Of a DNA stretch of 64,000 nucleotides, positions 1-13,150 are shown in pieces. The number at the start of each line of letters is the position of its first letter. The stretch's first letter is position 1. The DNA comes from Auanema rhodensis (lineage: Eukaryota > Nematoda > Chromadorea > Rhabditida > Rhabditidae): the NCBI GenBank assembly GCA_964057225.1, contig OZ059895.1, positions 12,896,001 through 12,960,000 on the forward strand, in the 5' to 3' direction. A program made the translations under genes and the position numbers. Below the pieces are notes generated by a model. That model was not told the origin of the DNA and ran no database searches. It was given only the letters and a program-made list of their open reading frames with translations.

Positions 1-447
1 AACAATAACGAGGATAAGTATGTAAATCATTGAATATCAGATTTTTTCGCTTACGACCATACCACGTTGAAAGTACGCCATGCAGCTGATTTTCAATTTT
101 ATCTCTTCCGTAACAAATGTTTTTAATTTTCCAGCAGTTTTACTTAGATAGCTCAACCCAAGGCATCAAAATATCTTCAATCTTATTTCTATATTACAGT
201 TATAAATCAGTAGTTTATGAACCTTCATCTTAACTTTACTGTTTCTATCTATTTCCTATTGAAACAAACATTGTTTAAACACTATACAACTGTGAAACCT
301 TTTTTAATTTATTGTATTTGGATCTCATAAGATTTGATATCATCGAGGGATTTAGATGTAACGTAGAAAATTACATAACTAACATGAAATTGGAAAAAAA
401 ACAATAACGAGGATAAGTATGTAAATCATTGAATATCAGGTATTTTC

Positions 448-566
448 GCTTACGACCATACCACGTTGAAAGTACGCCATCCCGTCCGATCTGGCAAGTC
501 AAGCAACGTTGGGCCCGGTTAGTACTTGGATCGGAGACGGCTTGGGAATCCCGGGTGCCGTAAGCT
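448..566 (+). rRNA. 5S ribosomal RNA (array copy 1, consensus)
   Basis: 119-nt 5S rRNA, the small RNA of the large ribosomal subunit transcribed by RNA polymerase III. Gene position 1 is GCTTACG and position 119 is the T of GTAAGCT, so the ends pair (GCTTAC with GTAAGC) to form helix I. Internal promoter parts are visible: box A-like AGTCAAGCAAC at gene positions 50-60, intermediate element ACTTGGATCGG at 77-87, and box C around GGCTTGGGAATCCCGGGTGC at 92-111. A T-run (TTTTCAAATTTTTTT) after the gene fits a Pol III terminator. The sequence is very close to what I know of C. elegans 5S rRNA, which is the main evidence for a nematode. This copy is followed by a short unit. Confidence 0.95.
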
Positions 567-976
567 TTTCAAATTTTTTTAACGATCATACCACGTTGAA
601 AGTACGCCATGCAGCTGATTTTCAATTTTATCTCTTCAGTAACAAATGTTTTTAATTTTCCAGCAGTTTTACTTATATAGCTCAACCCAAGGCATCAAAA
701 TATCTTCAATCTTATTTCTATATTACAGTTATAAATCAGTAGTTTATGAACCTTCATCTTAACTTTACTGTTTCTATCTATTTCCTATTGAAACAAACAT
801 TGTTTAAACACTATACAACTGTGAAACTTTTTTTAATTTATTGTATTTGGATTTCATAAGATTTGATATCATCGAGGAATTTAGATGTAACGTAGAAAAT
901 TACATAACTAACATGAAATTGGAAAAAAAACAATAACGAGGATAAGTATGTAAATCATTGAATATCAGATTTTTTC

Positions 977-1375
977 GCTTACGACCATACCACGTTGAAA
1001 GTACGCCATGCAGCTGATTTTCAATTTTATCTCTTCCGTAACAAATGTTTTTAATTTTCCAGCAGTTTTACTTAGATAGCTCAACCCAAGGCATCAAAAT
1101 ATCTTCAATCTTATTTCTATATTACAGTTATAAATCAGTAGTTTATGAACCTTCATCTTAACTTTACTGTTTCTATCTATTTCCTATTGAAACAAACATT
1201 GTTTTAACACTATACAACTGTGAAACCTTTTTTAATTTATTGTATTTGGAGCTCATAAGATTTGATATCATCGAGGAATTTAGATGTAACGTAGAAAATT
1301 ACATAACTAACATGAAATTGGAAAAAAAACAATAACGAGGATAAGTATGTAAATCATTGAATATCAGGTATTTTC
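977..1375 (+). repeat. 5S rDNA short unit (exemplar, 399 bp; 28 copies)
   Basis: The short unit joins the first 33 nt of 5S rRNA (to GCCAT) directly to GCAGCTG and the spacer. It therefore lacks box A, the intermediate element and box C and cannot be transcribed as 5S. Stub starts: 49, 977, 3492, 7594, 8523, 9451, 9850, 10778, 11177, 12634, 13561, 14489, 17004, 19519, 23092, 24020, 25090, 26283, 26692, 27346, 27745, 28815, 29214, 31821, 46911, 62127, 62526, 63718. All are preceded by CAGATTTTTTC rather than the long-unit CAGGTATTTTC, which points to one founding deletion that was then amplified. Confidence 0.9.
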
Positions 1376-1494
1376 GCTTACGACCATACCACGTTGAAAG
1401 TACGCCATCCCGTCCGATCTGGCAAGTCAAGCAACGTTGGGCCCGGTTAGTACTTGGATCGGAGACGGCTTGGGAATCCCGGGTGCCGTAAGCT
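1376..1494 (+). rRNA. 5S ribosomal RNA (copy 2)
   Basis: Matches the window consensus. A short unit precedes it (928 bp from copy 1). Confidence 0.95.
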
Positions 1495-1904
1495 TTTCAA
1501 ATTTTTTTAACGATCATACCACGTTGAAAGTACGCCATGCAGCTGATTTTCAATTTTATCTCTTCCGTAACAAATGTTTTCAATTTTCCAGCAGTTTTAC
1601 TTAGATAGCTCAACCCAAGGCATCAAAATATCTTCAATCTTATTTCTATATTACAGTTATAAACCAGTAGTTTATGAACCTTCATCTTAACTTTACTGTT
1701 TCTATCTATTTCCTATTGAAACAAACATTGTTTAAACACTATACAACTGTGAAACCTTTTTTAATTTATTGTATTTGGATCTCATAAGATTTGATATCAT
1801 CGAGGGATTTAGATGTAACGTAGAAAATTACATAACTAACATGAAATTGGAAAAAAAACAATAACGAGGATAAGTATGTAAATCATTGAATATCAGGTAT
1901 TTTC
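1376..1904 (+). repeat. 5S rDNA long unit (exemplar, 529 bp)
   Basis: Reference copy of the long unit. It runs through the complete 5S gene, a T-run terminator, a second partial copy of the gene's 5' part (CATACCACGTTGAAAGTACG and the following CCAT), then GCAGCTG and about 360 bp of AT-rich spacer ending just before the next gene. The gene and the stub thus form a direct repeat of about 24 bp flanking the 3' two thirds of the gene. The bases just upstream of the gene are CAGGTATTTTC in most long units and CAGATATTTTC in five of them (genes at 11576, 13033, 29613, 30689, 46382). Confidence 0.9.
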
Positions 1905-2023
1905 GCTTACGACCATACCACGTTGAAAGTACGCCATCCCGTCCGATCTGGCAAGTCAAGCAACGTTGGGCCCGGTTAGTACTTGGATCGGAGACGGCTT
2001 GGGAATCCCGGGTGCCGTAAGCT
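1905..2023 (+). rRNA. 5S ribosomal RNA (copy 3)
   Basis: Consensus sequence, 529 bp after copy 2. Confidence 0.95.
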
Positions 2024-2433
2024 TTTCAAATTTTTTTAACGATCATACCACGTTGAAAGTACGCCATGCAGCTGATTTTCAATTTTATCTCTTCCGTAAC
2101 AAATGTTTTTAATTTTCCAGCAGTTTTACTTAGATAGCTCAACCCAAGGCATCAAAATATCTTCAATCTTATTTCTATATTACAGTTATAAACCAGTAGT
2201 TTATGAACCTTCATCTTAACTTTACTGTTTCTATCTATTTCCTATTGAAACAAACATTGTTTAAACACTATACAACTGTGAAACCTTTTTTAATTTATTG
2301 TATTTGGATCTCATAAGATTTGATATCATCGAGGGATTTAGATGTAACGTAGAAAATTACATAACTAACATGAAATTGGAAAAAAAACAATAACGAGGAT
2401 AAGTATGTAAATCATTGAATATCAGGTATTTTC

Positions 2434-2552
2434 GCTTACGACCATACCACGTTGAAAGTACGCCATCCCGTCCGATCTGGCAAGTCAAGCAACGTTGGGC
2501 CCGGTTAGTACTTGGATCGGAGACGGCTTGGGAATCCCGGGTGCCGTAAGCT
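2434..2552 (+). rRNA. 5S ribosomal RNA (copy 4)
   Basis: Consensus sequence; last gene of the first 2515-bp higher-order block. Confidence 0.95.
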
Positions 2553-2962
2553 TTTCAAATTTTTTTAACGATCATACCACGTTGAAAGTACGCCATGCAG
2601 CTGATTTTCAATTTTATCTCTTCAGTAACAAATGTTTTTAATTTTCCAGCGGTTTTACTTAGATAGCTCAACCCAAGGCATCAAAATATCTTCAATCTTA
2701 TTTCTATATTACAGTTATAAATCAGTAGTTTATGAACCTTCATCTTAACTTTACTGTTTCTATCTATTTCCTATTGAAACAAACATTGTTTAAACACTAT
2801 ACAACTGTGAAACCTTTTTTAATTTATTGTATTTGGATCTCATAAGATTTGATATCATCGAGGAATTTAGATGTAACGTAGAAAATTACATAACTAACAT
2901 GAAATTGGAAAAAAAACAATAACGAGGATAAGTATGTAAATCATTGAATATCAGGTATTTTC

Positions 2963-3081
2963 GCTTACGACCATACCACGTTGAAAGTACGCCATCCCGT
3001 CCGATCTGGCAAGTCAAGCAACGTTGGGCCCGGTTAGTACTTGGATCGGAGACGGCTTGGGAATCCCGGGTACCGTAAGCT
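2963..3081 (+). rRNA. 5S ribosomal RNA (copy 5, one substitution)
   Basis: Differs from consensus at gene position 110 (G to A, giving GGGTACCG) at the edge of box C. Its spacer carries the marker AAATTTTTTCATTTTTCC shared with the units at 16475 and 18990. Confidence 0.9.
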
Positions 3082-3890
3082 TTTCAAATTTTTTTAACGA
3101 TCATACCACGTTGAAAGTACGCCATGCAGCTGATTTTCAATTTTATCTCTTCCGTAACAAATTTTTTCATTTTTCCAGCAGTTTTACTTAGATAGCTCAA
3201 CCCAAGGCATCAAAATATCTTCAATCTTATTTCTATATTACAGTTATAAACCAGTAGTTTATGAACCTTCATCTTAACTTTACTGTTTCTATCTATTTCC
3301 TATTGAAACAAACATTGTTTAAACACTATACAACTGTGAAACCTTTTTTAATTTATTGTATTTGGAGCTCATAAGATTTGATATCATCGAGGAATTTAGA
3401 TGTAACGTAGAAAATTACATAACTAACATGAAATTGGAAAAAAAACAATAACGAGGATAAGTATGTAAATCATTGAATATCAGATTTTTTCGCTTACGAC
3501 CATACCACGTTGAAAGTACGCCATGCAGCTGATTTTCAATTTTATCTCTTCCGTAACAAATGTTTTTAATTTTCCAGCAGTTTTACTTAGATAGCTCAAC
3601 CCAAGGCATCAAAATATCTTCAATCTTATTTCTATATTACAGTTATAAATCAGTAGTTTATGAACCTTCATCTTAACTTTACTGTTTCTATCTATTTCCT
3701 ATTGAAACAAACATTGTTTTAACACTATACAACTGTGAAACCTTTTTTAATTTATTGTATTTGGAGCTCATAAGATTTGATATCATCGAGGAATTTAGAT
3801 GTAACGTAGAAAATTACATAACTAACATGAAATTGGAAAAAAAACAATAACGAGGATAAGTATGTAAATCATTGAATATCAGGTATTTTC

Positions 3891-4009
3891 GCTTACGACC
3901 ATACCACGTTGAAAGTACGCCATCCCGTCCGATCTGGCAAGTCAAGCAACGTTGGGCCCGGTTAGTACTTGGATCGGAGACGGCTTGGGAATCCCGGGTG
4001 CCGTAAGCT
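3891..4009 (+). rRNA. 5S ribosomal RNA (copy 6)
   Basis: Consensus; a short unit precedes it. Confidence 0.95.
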
Positions 4010-4419
4010 TTTCAAATTTTTTTAACGATCATACCACGTTGAAAGTACGCCATGCAGCTGATTTTCAATTTTATCTCTTCCGTAACAAATGTTTTCAATT
4101 TTCCAGCAGTTTTACTTAGATAGCTCAACCCAAGGCATCAAAATATCTTCAATCTTATTTCTATATTACAGTTATAAACCAGTGGTTTATGAACCTTCAT
4201 CTTAACTTTACTGTTTCTATCTATTTCCTATTGAAACAAACATTGTTTAAACACTATACAACTGTGAAACCTTTTTTAATTTATTGTATTTGGATCTCAT
4301 AAGATTTGATATCATCGAGGGATTTAGATGTAACGTAGAAAATTACATAACTAACATGAAATTGGAAAAAAAACAATAACGAGGATAAGTATGTAAATCA
4401 TTGAATATCAGGTATTTTC

Positions 4420-4538
4420 GCTTACGACCTTACCACGTTGAAAGTACGCCATCCCGTCCGATCTGGCAAGTCAAGCAACGTTGGGCCCGGTTAGTACTTG
4501 GATCGGAGACGGCTTGGGAATCCCGGGTGCCGTAAGCT
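4420..4538 (+). rRNA. 5S ribosomal RNA (copy 7, one substitution)
   Basis: A to T at gene position 11 (CGACCTTACC), outside the internal promoter. Confidence 0.9.
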
Positions 4539-4948
4539 TTTCAAATTTTTTTAACGATCATACCACGTTGAAAGTACGCAATGCAGCTGATTTTCAATTT
4601 TATCTCTTCCGTAACAAATGTTTTTAATTTTCCAGCAGTTTTACTTAGATAGCTCAACCCAAGGCATCAAAATATCTTCAATCTTATTTCTATATTACAG
4701 TTATAAACCAGTAGTTTATGAACCTTCATCTTAACTTTACTGTTTCTATCTATTTCCTATTGAAACAAACATTGTTTAAACACTATACAACTGTGAAACC
4801 TTTTTTAATTTATTGTATTTGGATCTCATAAGATTTGATATCATCGAGGGATTTATATGTAACGTAGAAAATTACATAACTAACATGAAATTGGAAAAAA
4901 AACAATAACGAGGATAAGTATGTAAATCATTGCATATCAGGTATTTTC

Positions 4949-5067
4949 GCTTACGACCATACCACGTTGAAAGTACGCCATCCCGTCCGATCTGGCAAGT
5001 CAAGCAACGTTGGGCCCGGTTAGTACTTGGATCGGAGACGGCTTGGGAATCCCGGGTGCCGTAAGCT
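4949..5067 (+). rRNA. 5S ribosomal RNA (copy 8)
   Basis: Consensus gene; the upstream flank has a private change (TTGCATATCAG). Confidence 0.95.
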
Positions 5068-5477
5068 TTTCAAATTTTTTTAACGATCATACCACGTTGA
5101 AAGTACGCCATGCAGCTGATTTTCAATTTTATCTCTTCAGTAACAAATGTTTTTAATTTTCCTGCAGTTTTACTTAGATAGCTCAACCCGAGGCATCAAA
5201 ATATCTTCAATCTTATTTCTATATTACAGTTATAAACCAGTAGTTTATGAACCTTCATCTTAACTTTACTGTTTCTATCTATTTCCTATTGAAACAAACA
5301 TTGTTTTAACACTATACAACTGTGAAACCTTTTTTAATTTATTGTATTTGGAGCTCATAAGATTTGATATCATCGAGGAATTTAGATGTAACGTAGAAAA
5401 TTACATAACTAACATGAAATTGGAAAAAAAACAATAACGAGGATAAGTATGTAAATCATTGAATATCAGGTATTTTC

Positions 5478-5596
5478 GCTTACGACCATACCACGTTGAA
5501 AGTACGCCATCCCGTCCGATCTGGCAAGTCAAGCAACGTTGGGCCCGGTTAGTACTTGGATCGGAGACGGCTTGGGAATCCCGGGTGCCGTAAGCT
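5478..5596 (+). rRNA. 5S ribosomal RNA (copy 9)
   Basis: Consensus; opens a 1058-bp two-unit higher-order repeat. Confidence 0.95.
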
Positions 5597-6006
5597 TTTC
5601 AAATTTTTTTAACGATCATACCACGTTGAAAGTACGCCATGCAGCTGATTTTCAATTTTATCTCTTCAGTAACAAATGTTTTTAATTTTCCAGCAGTTTT
5701 ACTTAGATAGCTCAACCCGAGGCATCAAAATATCTTCAATCTTATTTCTATATTACAGTTATAAACCAGTAGTTTATGAACCTTCATCTTAACTTTACTG
5801 TTTCTATCTATTTCCTATTGAAACAAACATTGTTTTAACACTATACAACTGTGAAACTTTTTTTAATTTATTGTATTTGGAGCTCATAAGATTTGATATC
5901 ATCGAGGAATTTAGATGTAACGTAGAAAATTACATAACTAACATGAAATTGGAAAAAAAACAATAACGAGGATAAGTTTGTAAATCATTGAATATCAGGT
6001 ATTTTC

Positions 6007-6125
6007 GCTTACGACCATACCACGTTGAAAGTACGCCATCCCGTCCGATCTGGCAAGTCAAGCAACGTTGGGCCCGGTTAGTACTTGGATCGGAGACGGC
6101 TTGGGAATCCCGGGTGCCGTAAGCT
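6007..6125 (+). rRNA. 5S ribosomal RNA (copy 10)
   Basis: Consensus gene; upstream AAGTTTGTAA and downstream TTCAATTTTTTTTAACG markers are shared with copies 12 and 13. Confidence 0.95.
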
Positions 6126-6535
6126 TTTCAATTTTTTTTAACGATCATACCACGTTGAAAGTACGCAATGCAGCTGATTTTCAATTTTATCTCTTCCGTA
6201 ACAAATGTTTTTAATTTTCCAGCAGTTTTACTTAGATAGCTCAACCCAAGGCATCAAAATATCTTCAATCTTATTTCTATATTACAGTTATAAACCAGTA
6301 GTTTATGAACCTTCATCCTAACTTTACTGTTTCTATCTATTTCCTATTGAAACAAACATTGTTTTAACACTATACAACTGTGAAACCTTTTTTAATTTAT
6401 TGTATTTGGAGCTCATAAGATTTGATATCATCGAGGAATTTAGATGTAACGTAGAAAATTACATAACTAACATGAAATTGGAAAAAAAACAATAACGAGG
6501 ATAAGTATGTAAATCATTGAATATCAGGTATTTTC

Positions 6536-6654
6536 GCTTACGACCATACCACGTTGAAAGTACGCCATCCCGTCCGATCTGGCAAGTCAAGCAACGTTGG
6601 GCCCGGTTAGTACTTGGATCGGAGACGGCTTGGGAATCCCGGGTGCCGTAAGCT
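6536..6654 (+). rRNA. 5S ribosomal RNA (copy 11)
   Basis: Consensus; second copy of the 1058-bp repeat begins here. Confidence 0.95.
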
Positions 6655-7064
6655 TTTCAAATTTTTTTAACGATCATACCACGTTGAAAGTACGCCATGC
6701 AGCTGATTTTCAATTTTATCTCTTCAGTAACAAATGTTTTTAATTTTCCAGCAGTTTTACTTAGATAGCTCAACCCGAGGTATCAAAATATCTTCAATCT
6801 TATTTCTATATTACAGTTATAAACCAGTAGTTTATGAACCTTCATCTTAACTTTACTGTTTCTATCTATTTCCTATTGAAACAAACATTGTTTTAACACT
6901 ATACAACTGTGAAACTTTTTTTAATTTATTGTATTTGGAGCTCATAAGATTTGATATCATCGAGGAATTTAGATGTAACGTAGAAAATTACATAACTAAC
7001 ATGAAATTGGAAAAAAAACAATAACGAGGATAAGTTTGTAAATCATTGAATATCAGGTATTTTC

Positions 7065-7183
7065 GCTTACGACCATACCACGTTGAAAGTACGCCATCCC
7101 GTCCGATCTGGCAAGTCAAGCAACGTTGGGCCCGGTTAGTACTTGGATCGGAGACGGCTTGGGAATCCCGGGTGCCGTAAGCT
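7065..7183 (+). rRNA. 5S ribosomal RNA (copy 12)
   Basis: Consensus gene with the same flank markers as copy 10. Confidence 0.95.
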
Positions 7184-7992
7184 TTTCAATTTTTTTTAAC
7201 GATCATACCACGTTGAAAGTACGCAATGCAGCTGATTTTCAATTTTATCTCTTCCGTAACAAATGTTTTTAATTTTCCAGCAGTTTTACTTAGATAGCTC
7301 AACCCAAGGCATCAAAATATCTTCAATCTTATTTCTATATTACAGTTATAAACCAGTAGTTTATGAACCTTCATCCTAACTTTACTGTTTCTATCTATTT
7401 CCTATTGAAACAAACATTGTTTTAACACTATACAACTGTGAAACCTTTTTTAATTTATTGTATTTGGATCTCATAAGATTTGATATCATCGAGGAATTTA
7501 GATGTAACGTAGAAAATTACATAACTAACATGAAATTGGAAAAAAAACAATAACGAGGATAAGTATGTAAATCATTGAATATCAGATTTTTTCGCTTACG
7601 ACCATACCACGTTGAAAGTACGCCATGCAGCTGATTTTCAATTTTATCTCTTTCGTAACAAATGTTTTTAATTTTCCAGCAGTTTTACTTAGATAGCTCA
7701 ACCCGAGGCATCAAAATATCTTCAATCTTATTTCTATATTACAGTTATAAACCAGTAGTTTATGAACCTTCATCTTAACTTTACTGTTTCTATCTATTTC
7801 CTATTGAAACAAACATTGTTTTAACACTATACAACTGTGAAACTTTTTTTAATTTATTGTATTTGGAGCTCATAAGATTTGATATCATCGAGGAATTTAG
7901 ATGTAACGTAGAAAATTACATAACTAACATGAAATTGGAAAAAAAACAATAACGAGGATAAGTTTGTAAATCATTGAATATCAGGTATTTTC

Positions 7993-8111
7993 GCTTACGA
8001 CCATACCACGTTGAAAGTACGCCATCCCGTCCGATCTGGCAAGTCAAGCAACGTTGGGCCCGGTTAGTACTTGGATCGGAGACGGCTTGGGAATCCCGGG
8101 TGCCGTAAGCT
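7993..8111 (+). rRNA. 5S ribosomal RNA (copy 13)
   Basis: Consensus gene with copy-10-type flanks, after a short unit. Confidence 0.95.
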
Positions 8112-8921
8112 TTTCAATTTTTTTTAACGATCATACCACGTTGAAAGTACGCAATGCAGCTGATTTTCAATTTTATCTCTTCCGTAACAAATGTTTTTAA
8201 TTTTCCAGCAGTTTTACTTAGATAGCTCAACCCAAGGCATCAAAATATCTTCAATCTTATTTCTATATTCCAGTTATAAACCAGTAGTTTATGAACCTTC
8301 ATCCTAACTTTACTGTTTCTATCTATTTCCTATTGAAACAAACATTGTTTTAACACTATACAACTGTGAAACCTTTTTTAATTTATTGTATTTGGATCTC
8401 ATAAGATTTGATATCATCGAGGAATTTAGATGTAACGTAGAAAATTACATAACTAACATGAAATTGGAAAAAAAAACAATAACGAGGATAAGTATGTAAA
8501 TCATTGAATATCAGATTTTTTCGCTTACGACCATACCACGTTGAAAGTACGCCATGCAGCTGATTTTCAATTTTATCTCTTCCGTAACAAATGTTTTTAA
8601 TTTTCCAGCAGTTTTACTTAGATAGCTCAACCCAAGGCATCAAAATATCTTCAATCTTATTTCTATATTACAGTTATAAACCAGTAGTTTATGAACCTTC
8701 ATCTTAACTTTACTGTTTCTATCTATTTCCTATTGAAACAAACATTGTTTAAACACTATACAACTGTGAAACCTTTTTTAATTTATTGTATTTGGATCTC
8801 ATAAGATTTGATATCATCGAGGGATTTAGATGTAACGTAGAAAATTACATAACTAACATGAAATTGGAAAAAAAACAATAACGAGGATAAGTATGTAAAT
8901 CATTGAATATCAGGTATTTTC

Positions 8922-9040
8922 GCTTACGACCATACCACGTTGAAAGTACGCCATCCCGTCCGATCTGGCAAGTCAAGCAACGTTGGGCCCGGTTAGTACT
9001 TGGATCGGAGACGGCTTGGGAATCCCGGGTGCCGTAAGCT
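8922..9040 (+). rRNA. 5S ribosomal RNA (copy 14)
   Basis: Consensus. The spacing to copy 13 is 929 because of one extra A in the preceding A-run. Confidence 0.95.
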
Positions 9041-10248
9041 TTTCAAATTTTTTTAACGATCATACCACGTTGAAAGTACGCAATGCAGCTGATTTTCAAT
9101 TTTATCTCTTCCGTAACAAATGTTTTTAATTTTCCAGCAGTTTTACTTAGATAGCTCAACCCAAGGCATCAAAATATCTTCAATCTTATTTCTATATTAC
9201 AGTTATAAACCAGTAGTTTATGAACCTTCATCCTAACTTTACTGTTTCTATCTATTTCCTATTGAAACAAACATTGTTTAAACACTATACAACTGTGAAA
9301 CCTTTTTTAATTTATTGTATTTGGAGCTCATAAGATTTGATATCATCGAGGAATTTAGATGTAACGTAGAAAATTACATAACTAACATGAAATTGGAAAA
9401 AAAACAATAACGAGGATAAGTATGTAAATCATTGAATATCAGATTTTTTCGCTTACGACCATACCACGTTGAAAGTACGCCGTGCAGCTGATTTTCAATT
9501 TTATCTCTTCCGTAACAAATGTTTTTAATTTTCCAGCAGTTTTACTTAGATAGCTCAACCCAAGGCATCAAAATATCTTCAATCTTATTTCTATATTACA
9601 GTTATAAACCAGTAGTTTATGAACCTTCATCTTAACTTTACTGTTTCTATCTGTTTCCTATTGAAACAAACATTGTTTAAACACTATACAACTGTGAAAC
9701 CTTTTTTAATTTATTGTATTTGGATCTCATAAGATTTGATATCATCGAGGGATTTAGATGTAACGTAGAAATTTACATAACTAACATGAAATTGGAAAAA
9801 AAACAATAACGAGGATAAGTATGTAAATCATTGAATATCAGATTTTTTCGCTTACGACCATACCACGTTGAAAGTACGCCATGCAGCTGATTTTCAATTT
9901 TATCTCTTCCCTAACAAATGTTTTTAATTTTCCAGCAGTTTTACTTAGATAGCTCAACCCAAGGCATCAAAATATCTTCAATCTTATTTCTATATTACAG
10001 TTATAAACCAGTAGTTTATGAACCTTCATCTTAACTTCACTGTTTCTATCTATTTCCTATTGAAACAAACATTGTTTATACACTATACAACTGTGAAACC
10101 TTTTTTAATTTATTGTATTTGGATCTCATAAGATTTGATATCATCGAGGGATTTAGATGTAACGTAGAAAATTACATAACTAACATGAAATTGGAAAAAA
10201 AACAATAACGAGGATAAGTATGTAAATCATTGAATATCAGGTATTTTC

Positions 10249-10367
10249 GCTTACGACCATACCACGTTGAAAGTACGCCATCCCGTCCGATCTGGCAAGT
10301 CAAGCAACGTTGGGCCCGGTTAGTACTTGGATCGGAGACGGCTTGGGAATCCCGGGTGCCGTAAGCT
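10249..10367 (+). rRNA. 5S ribosomal RNA (copy 15)
   Basis: Consensus; two consecutive short units precede it (1327 bp spacing). Confidence 0.95.
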
Positions 10368-11575
10368 TTTCAATTTTTTTTAACGATCATACCACGTTGA
10401 AAGTACGCAATGCAGCTGATTTTCAATTTTATCTCTTCCGTAACAAATGTTTTTAATTTTCCAGCAGTTTTACTTAGATAGCTCAACCCAAGGCATCAAA
10501 ATATCTTCAATCTTATTTCTATATTACAGTTATAAACCAGTAGTTTATGAACCTTCATCCTAACTTTACTGTTTCTATCTATTTCCTATTGAAACAAACA
10601 TTGTTTAAACACTATACAACTGTGAAACCTTTTTTAATTTATTGTATTTGGAGCTCATAAGATTTGATATCATCGAGGAATTTAGATGTAACGTAGAAAA
10701 TTACATAACTAACATGAAATTGGAAAAAAAACAATAACGAGGATAAGTATGTAAATCATTGAATATCAGATTTTTTCGCTTACGACCATACCACGTTGAA
10801 AGTACGCCGTGCAGCTGATTTTCAATTTTATCTCTTCCGTAACAAATGTTTTTAATTTTCCAGCAGTTTTACTTAGATAGCTCAACCCAAGGCATCAAAA
10901 TATCTTCAATCTTATTTCTATATTACAGTTATAAACCAGTAGTTTATGAACCTTCATCTTAACTTTACTGTTTCTATCTGTTTCCTATTGAAACAAACAT
11001 TGTTTAAACACTATACAACTGTGAAACCTTTTTTAATTTATTGTATTTGGATCTCATAAGATTTGATATCATCGAGGGATTTAGATGTAACGTAGAAATT
11101 TACATAACTAACATGAAATTGGAAAAAAAACAATAACGAGGATAAGTATGTAAATCATTGAATATCAGATTTTTTCGCTTACGACCATACCACGTTGAAA
11201 GTACGCCATGCAGCTGATTTTCAATTTTATCTCTTCCGTAACAAATGTTTTTAATTTTCCAGCAGTTTTACTTAGATAGCTCAACCCAAGGCATCAAAAT
11301 ATCTTCAATCTTATTTCTATATTACAGTTATAAACCAGTAGTTTATGAACCTTCATCTTAACTTTACTGTTTCTATCTATTTCCTATTGAAACAAACATT
11401 GTTTAAACACTATACAACTGTGAAACCTTTTTTAATTTATTGTATTTGGATCTCATAAGATTTGATATCATCGAGGGATTTAGATGTAACGTAGAAAATT
11501 ACATAACTAACATGAAATTGGAAAAAAAACAATAACGAGGATAAGTATGTAAATCATTGAATATCAGATATTTTC

Positions 11576-11694
11576 GCTTACGACCATACCACGTTGAAAG
11601 TACGCCATCCCGTCCGATCTGGCAAGTCAAGCAACGTTGGGCCCGGTTAGTACTTGGATCGGAGACGGCTTGGGAATCCCGGGTGCCGTAAGCT
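11576..11694 (+). rRNA. 5S ribosomal RNA (copy 16)
   Basis: Consensus gene; upstream flank is the CAGATATTTTC subtype. Two short units precede it. Confidence 0.95.
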
Positions 11695-12104
11695 TTTCAA
11701 ATTTTTTTAACGATCATACCACGTTGAAAGTACGCAATGCAGCTGATTTTCAATTTTATCTCTTCAGTAACAAATGTTTTTAATTTTCCAGCAGTTTTAC
11801 TTAGATAGCTCAACCCAAGGCATCAAAATATCTTCAATCTTATTTCTATATTACAGTTATAAACCAGTAGTTTATGAACCTTCATCTTAACTTTACTGTT
11901 TCTATCTATTTCCTATTGAAACAAACATTGTTTAAACACTATACAACTGTGAAACCTTTTTTAATTTATTGTATTTGGATCTCATAAGATTTGATATCAT
12001 CGAGGGATTTAGATGTAACGTAGAAAATTACATAACTAACATGAAATTGGAAAAAAAACAATAACGAGGATAAGTATGTAAATCATTGAATATCAGGTAT
12101 TTTC

Positions 12105-12223
12105 GCTTACGACCATACCACGTTGAAAGTACGCCATCCCGTCCGATCTGGCAAGTCAAGCAACGCTGGGCCCGGTTAGTACTTGGATCGGAGACGGCTT
12201 GGGAATCCCGGGTGCCGTAAGCT
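12105..12223 (+). rRNA. 5S ribosomal RNA (copy 17, one substitution)
   Basis: T to C at gene position 62 (CAACGCTGGG), just after box A. Confidence 0.9.
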
Positions 12224-13032
12224 TTTCAAATTTTTTTAACGATCATACCACGTTGAAAGTACGCCATGCAGCTGATTTTCAATTTTATCTCTTCCGTAAC
12301 AAATGTTTTTAATTTTCCAGCAGTTTTACTTAGATAGCTCAACCCAAGGCATCAAAATATCTTCAATCTTATTTCTATATTACAGTTATAAATCAGTAGT
12401 TTATGAACCTTCATCTTAACTTTACTGTTTCTATCTATTTCCTATTGAAACAAACATTGTTTAAACACTATACAACTGTGAAACCTTTTTTAATTTATTG
12501 TATTTGGATCTCATAAGATTTGATATCATCGAGGAATATAGATGTAACGTAGAAAATTACATAACTAACATGAAATTGGAAAAAAAACAATAACGAGGAT
12601 AAGTATGTAAATCATTGAATATCAGATTTTTTCGCTTACGACCATACCACGTTGAAAGTACGCCATGCAGCTGATTTTCAATTTTATCTCTTCCGTAACA
12701 AATGTTTTTAATTTTCCAGCAGTTTTACTTAGATAGCTCAACCCGAGGCATCAAAATATCTTCAATCTTATTTCTATATTACAGTTATAAACCAGTAGTT
12801 TATGAACCTTCATCTTAACTTTACTGTTTCTATCTATTTCCTATTGAAACAAACATTGTTTAAACACTATACAACTGTGAAACCTTTTTTAATTTATTGT
12901 ATTTGGATCTCATAAGATTTGATATCATCGAGGGATTTAGATGTAACGTAGAAAATTACATAACTAACATGAAATTGGAAAAAAAACAATAACGAGGATA
13001 AGTATGTAAATCATTGAATATCAGATATTTTC

Positions 13033-13150
13033 GCTTACGACCATACCACGTTGAAGTACGCCATTCCGTCCGATCTGGCAAGTCAAGCAACGTTGGGCCC
13101 GGTTAGTACTTGGATCGGAGACGGCTTGGGAATCCCGGGTGCCGTAAGCT
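13033..13150 (+). rRNA. 5S ribosomal RNA (copy 18, 118 nt)
   Basis: One A is lost from the GAAAG run at gene positions 21-25, and position 34 is C to T (CATTCCG). The single-base deletion shortens the gene to 118 nt. The internal promoter is unchanged, so it may still be transcribed. Confidence 0.8.

Larger units (their letters stand above)
448..5477 (+). repeat. 2515-bp higher-order repeat, first block (two periods)
   Basis: Gene-to-gene spacings run 928, 529, 529, 529 twice in succession. One period is four long units plus one short unit. Confidence 0.8.
5478..7593 (+). repeat. 1058-bp higher-order repeat (two periods)
   Basis: Two consecutive pairs of long units share private markers at the same offsets: AACCCGAGG near 5715 and 6773, AAGTTTGTAA near 5976 and 7034, CATCCTAAC near 6314 and 7372. 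A partial third period follows, with a short unit in place of its first long unit. Confidence 0.75.
8922..11575 (+). repeat. 1327-bp higher-order repeat (two periods)
   Basis: Each period is one long unit and two short units. Private markers GTACGCCGTGCAG (near 9475 and 10802) and CGTAGAAATTTAC (near 9764 and 11091) recur 1327 bp apart. Confidence 0.8.
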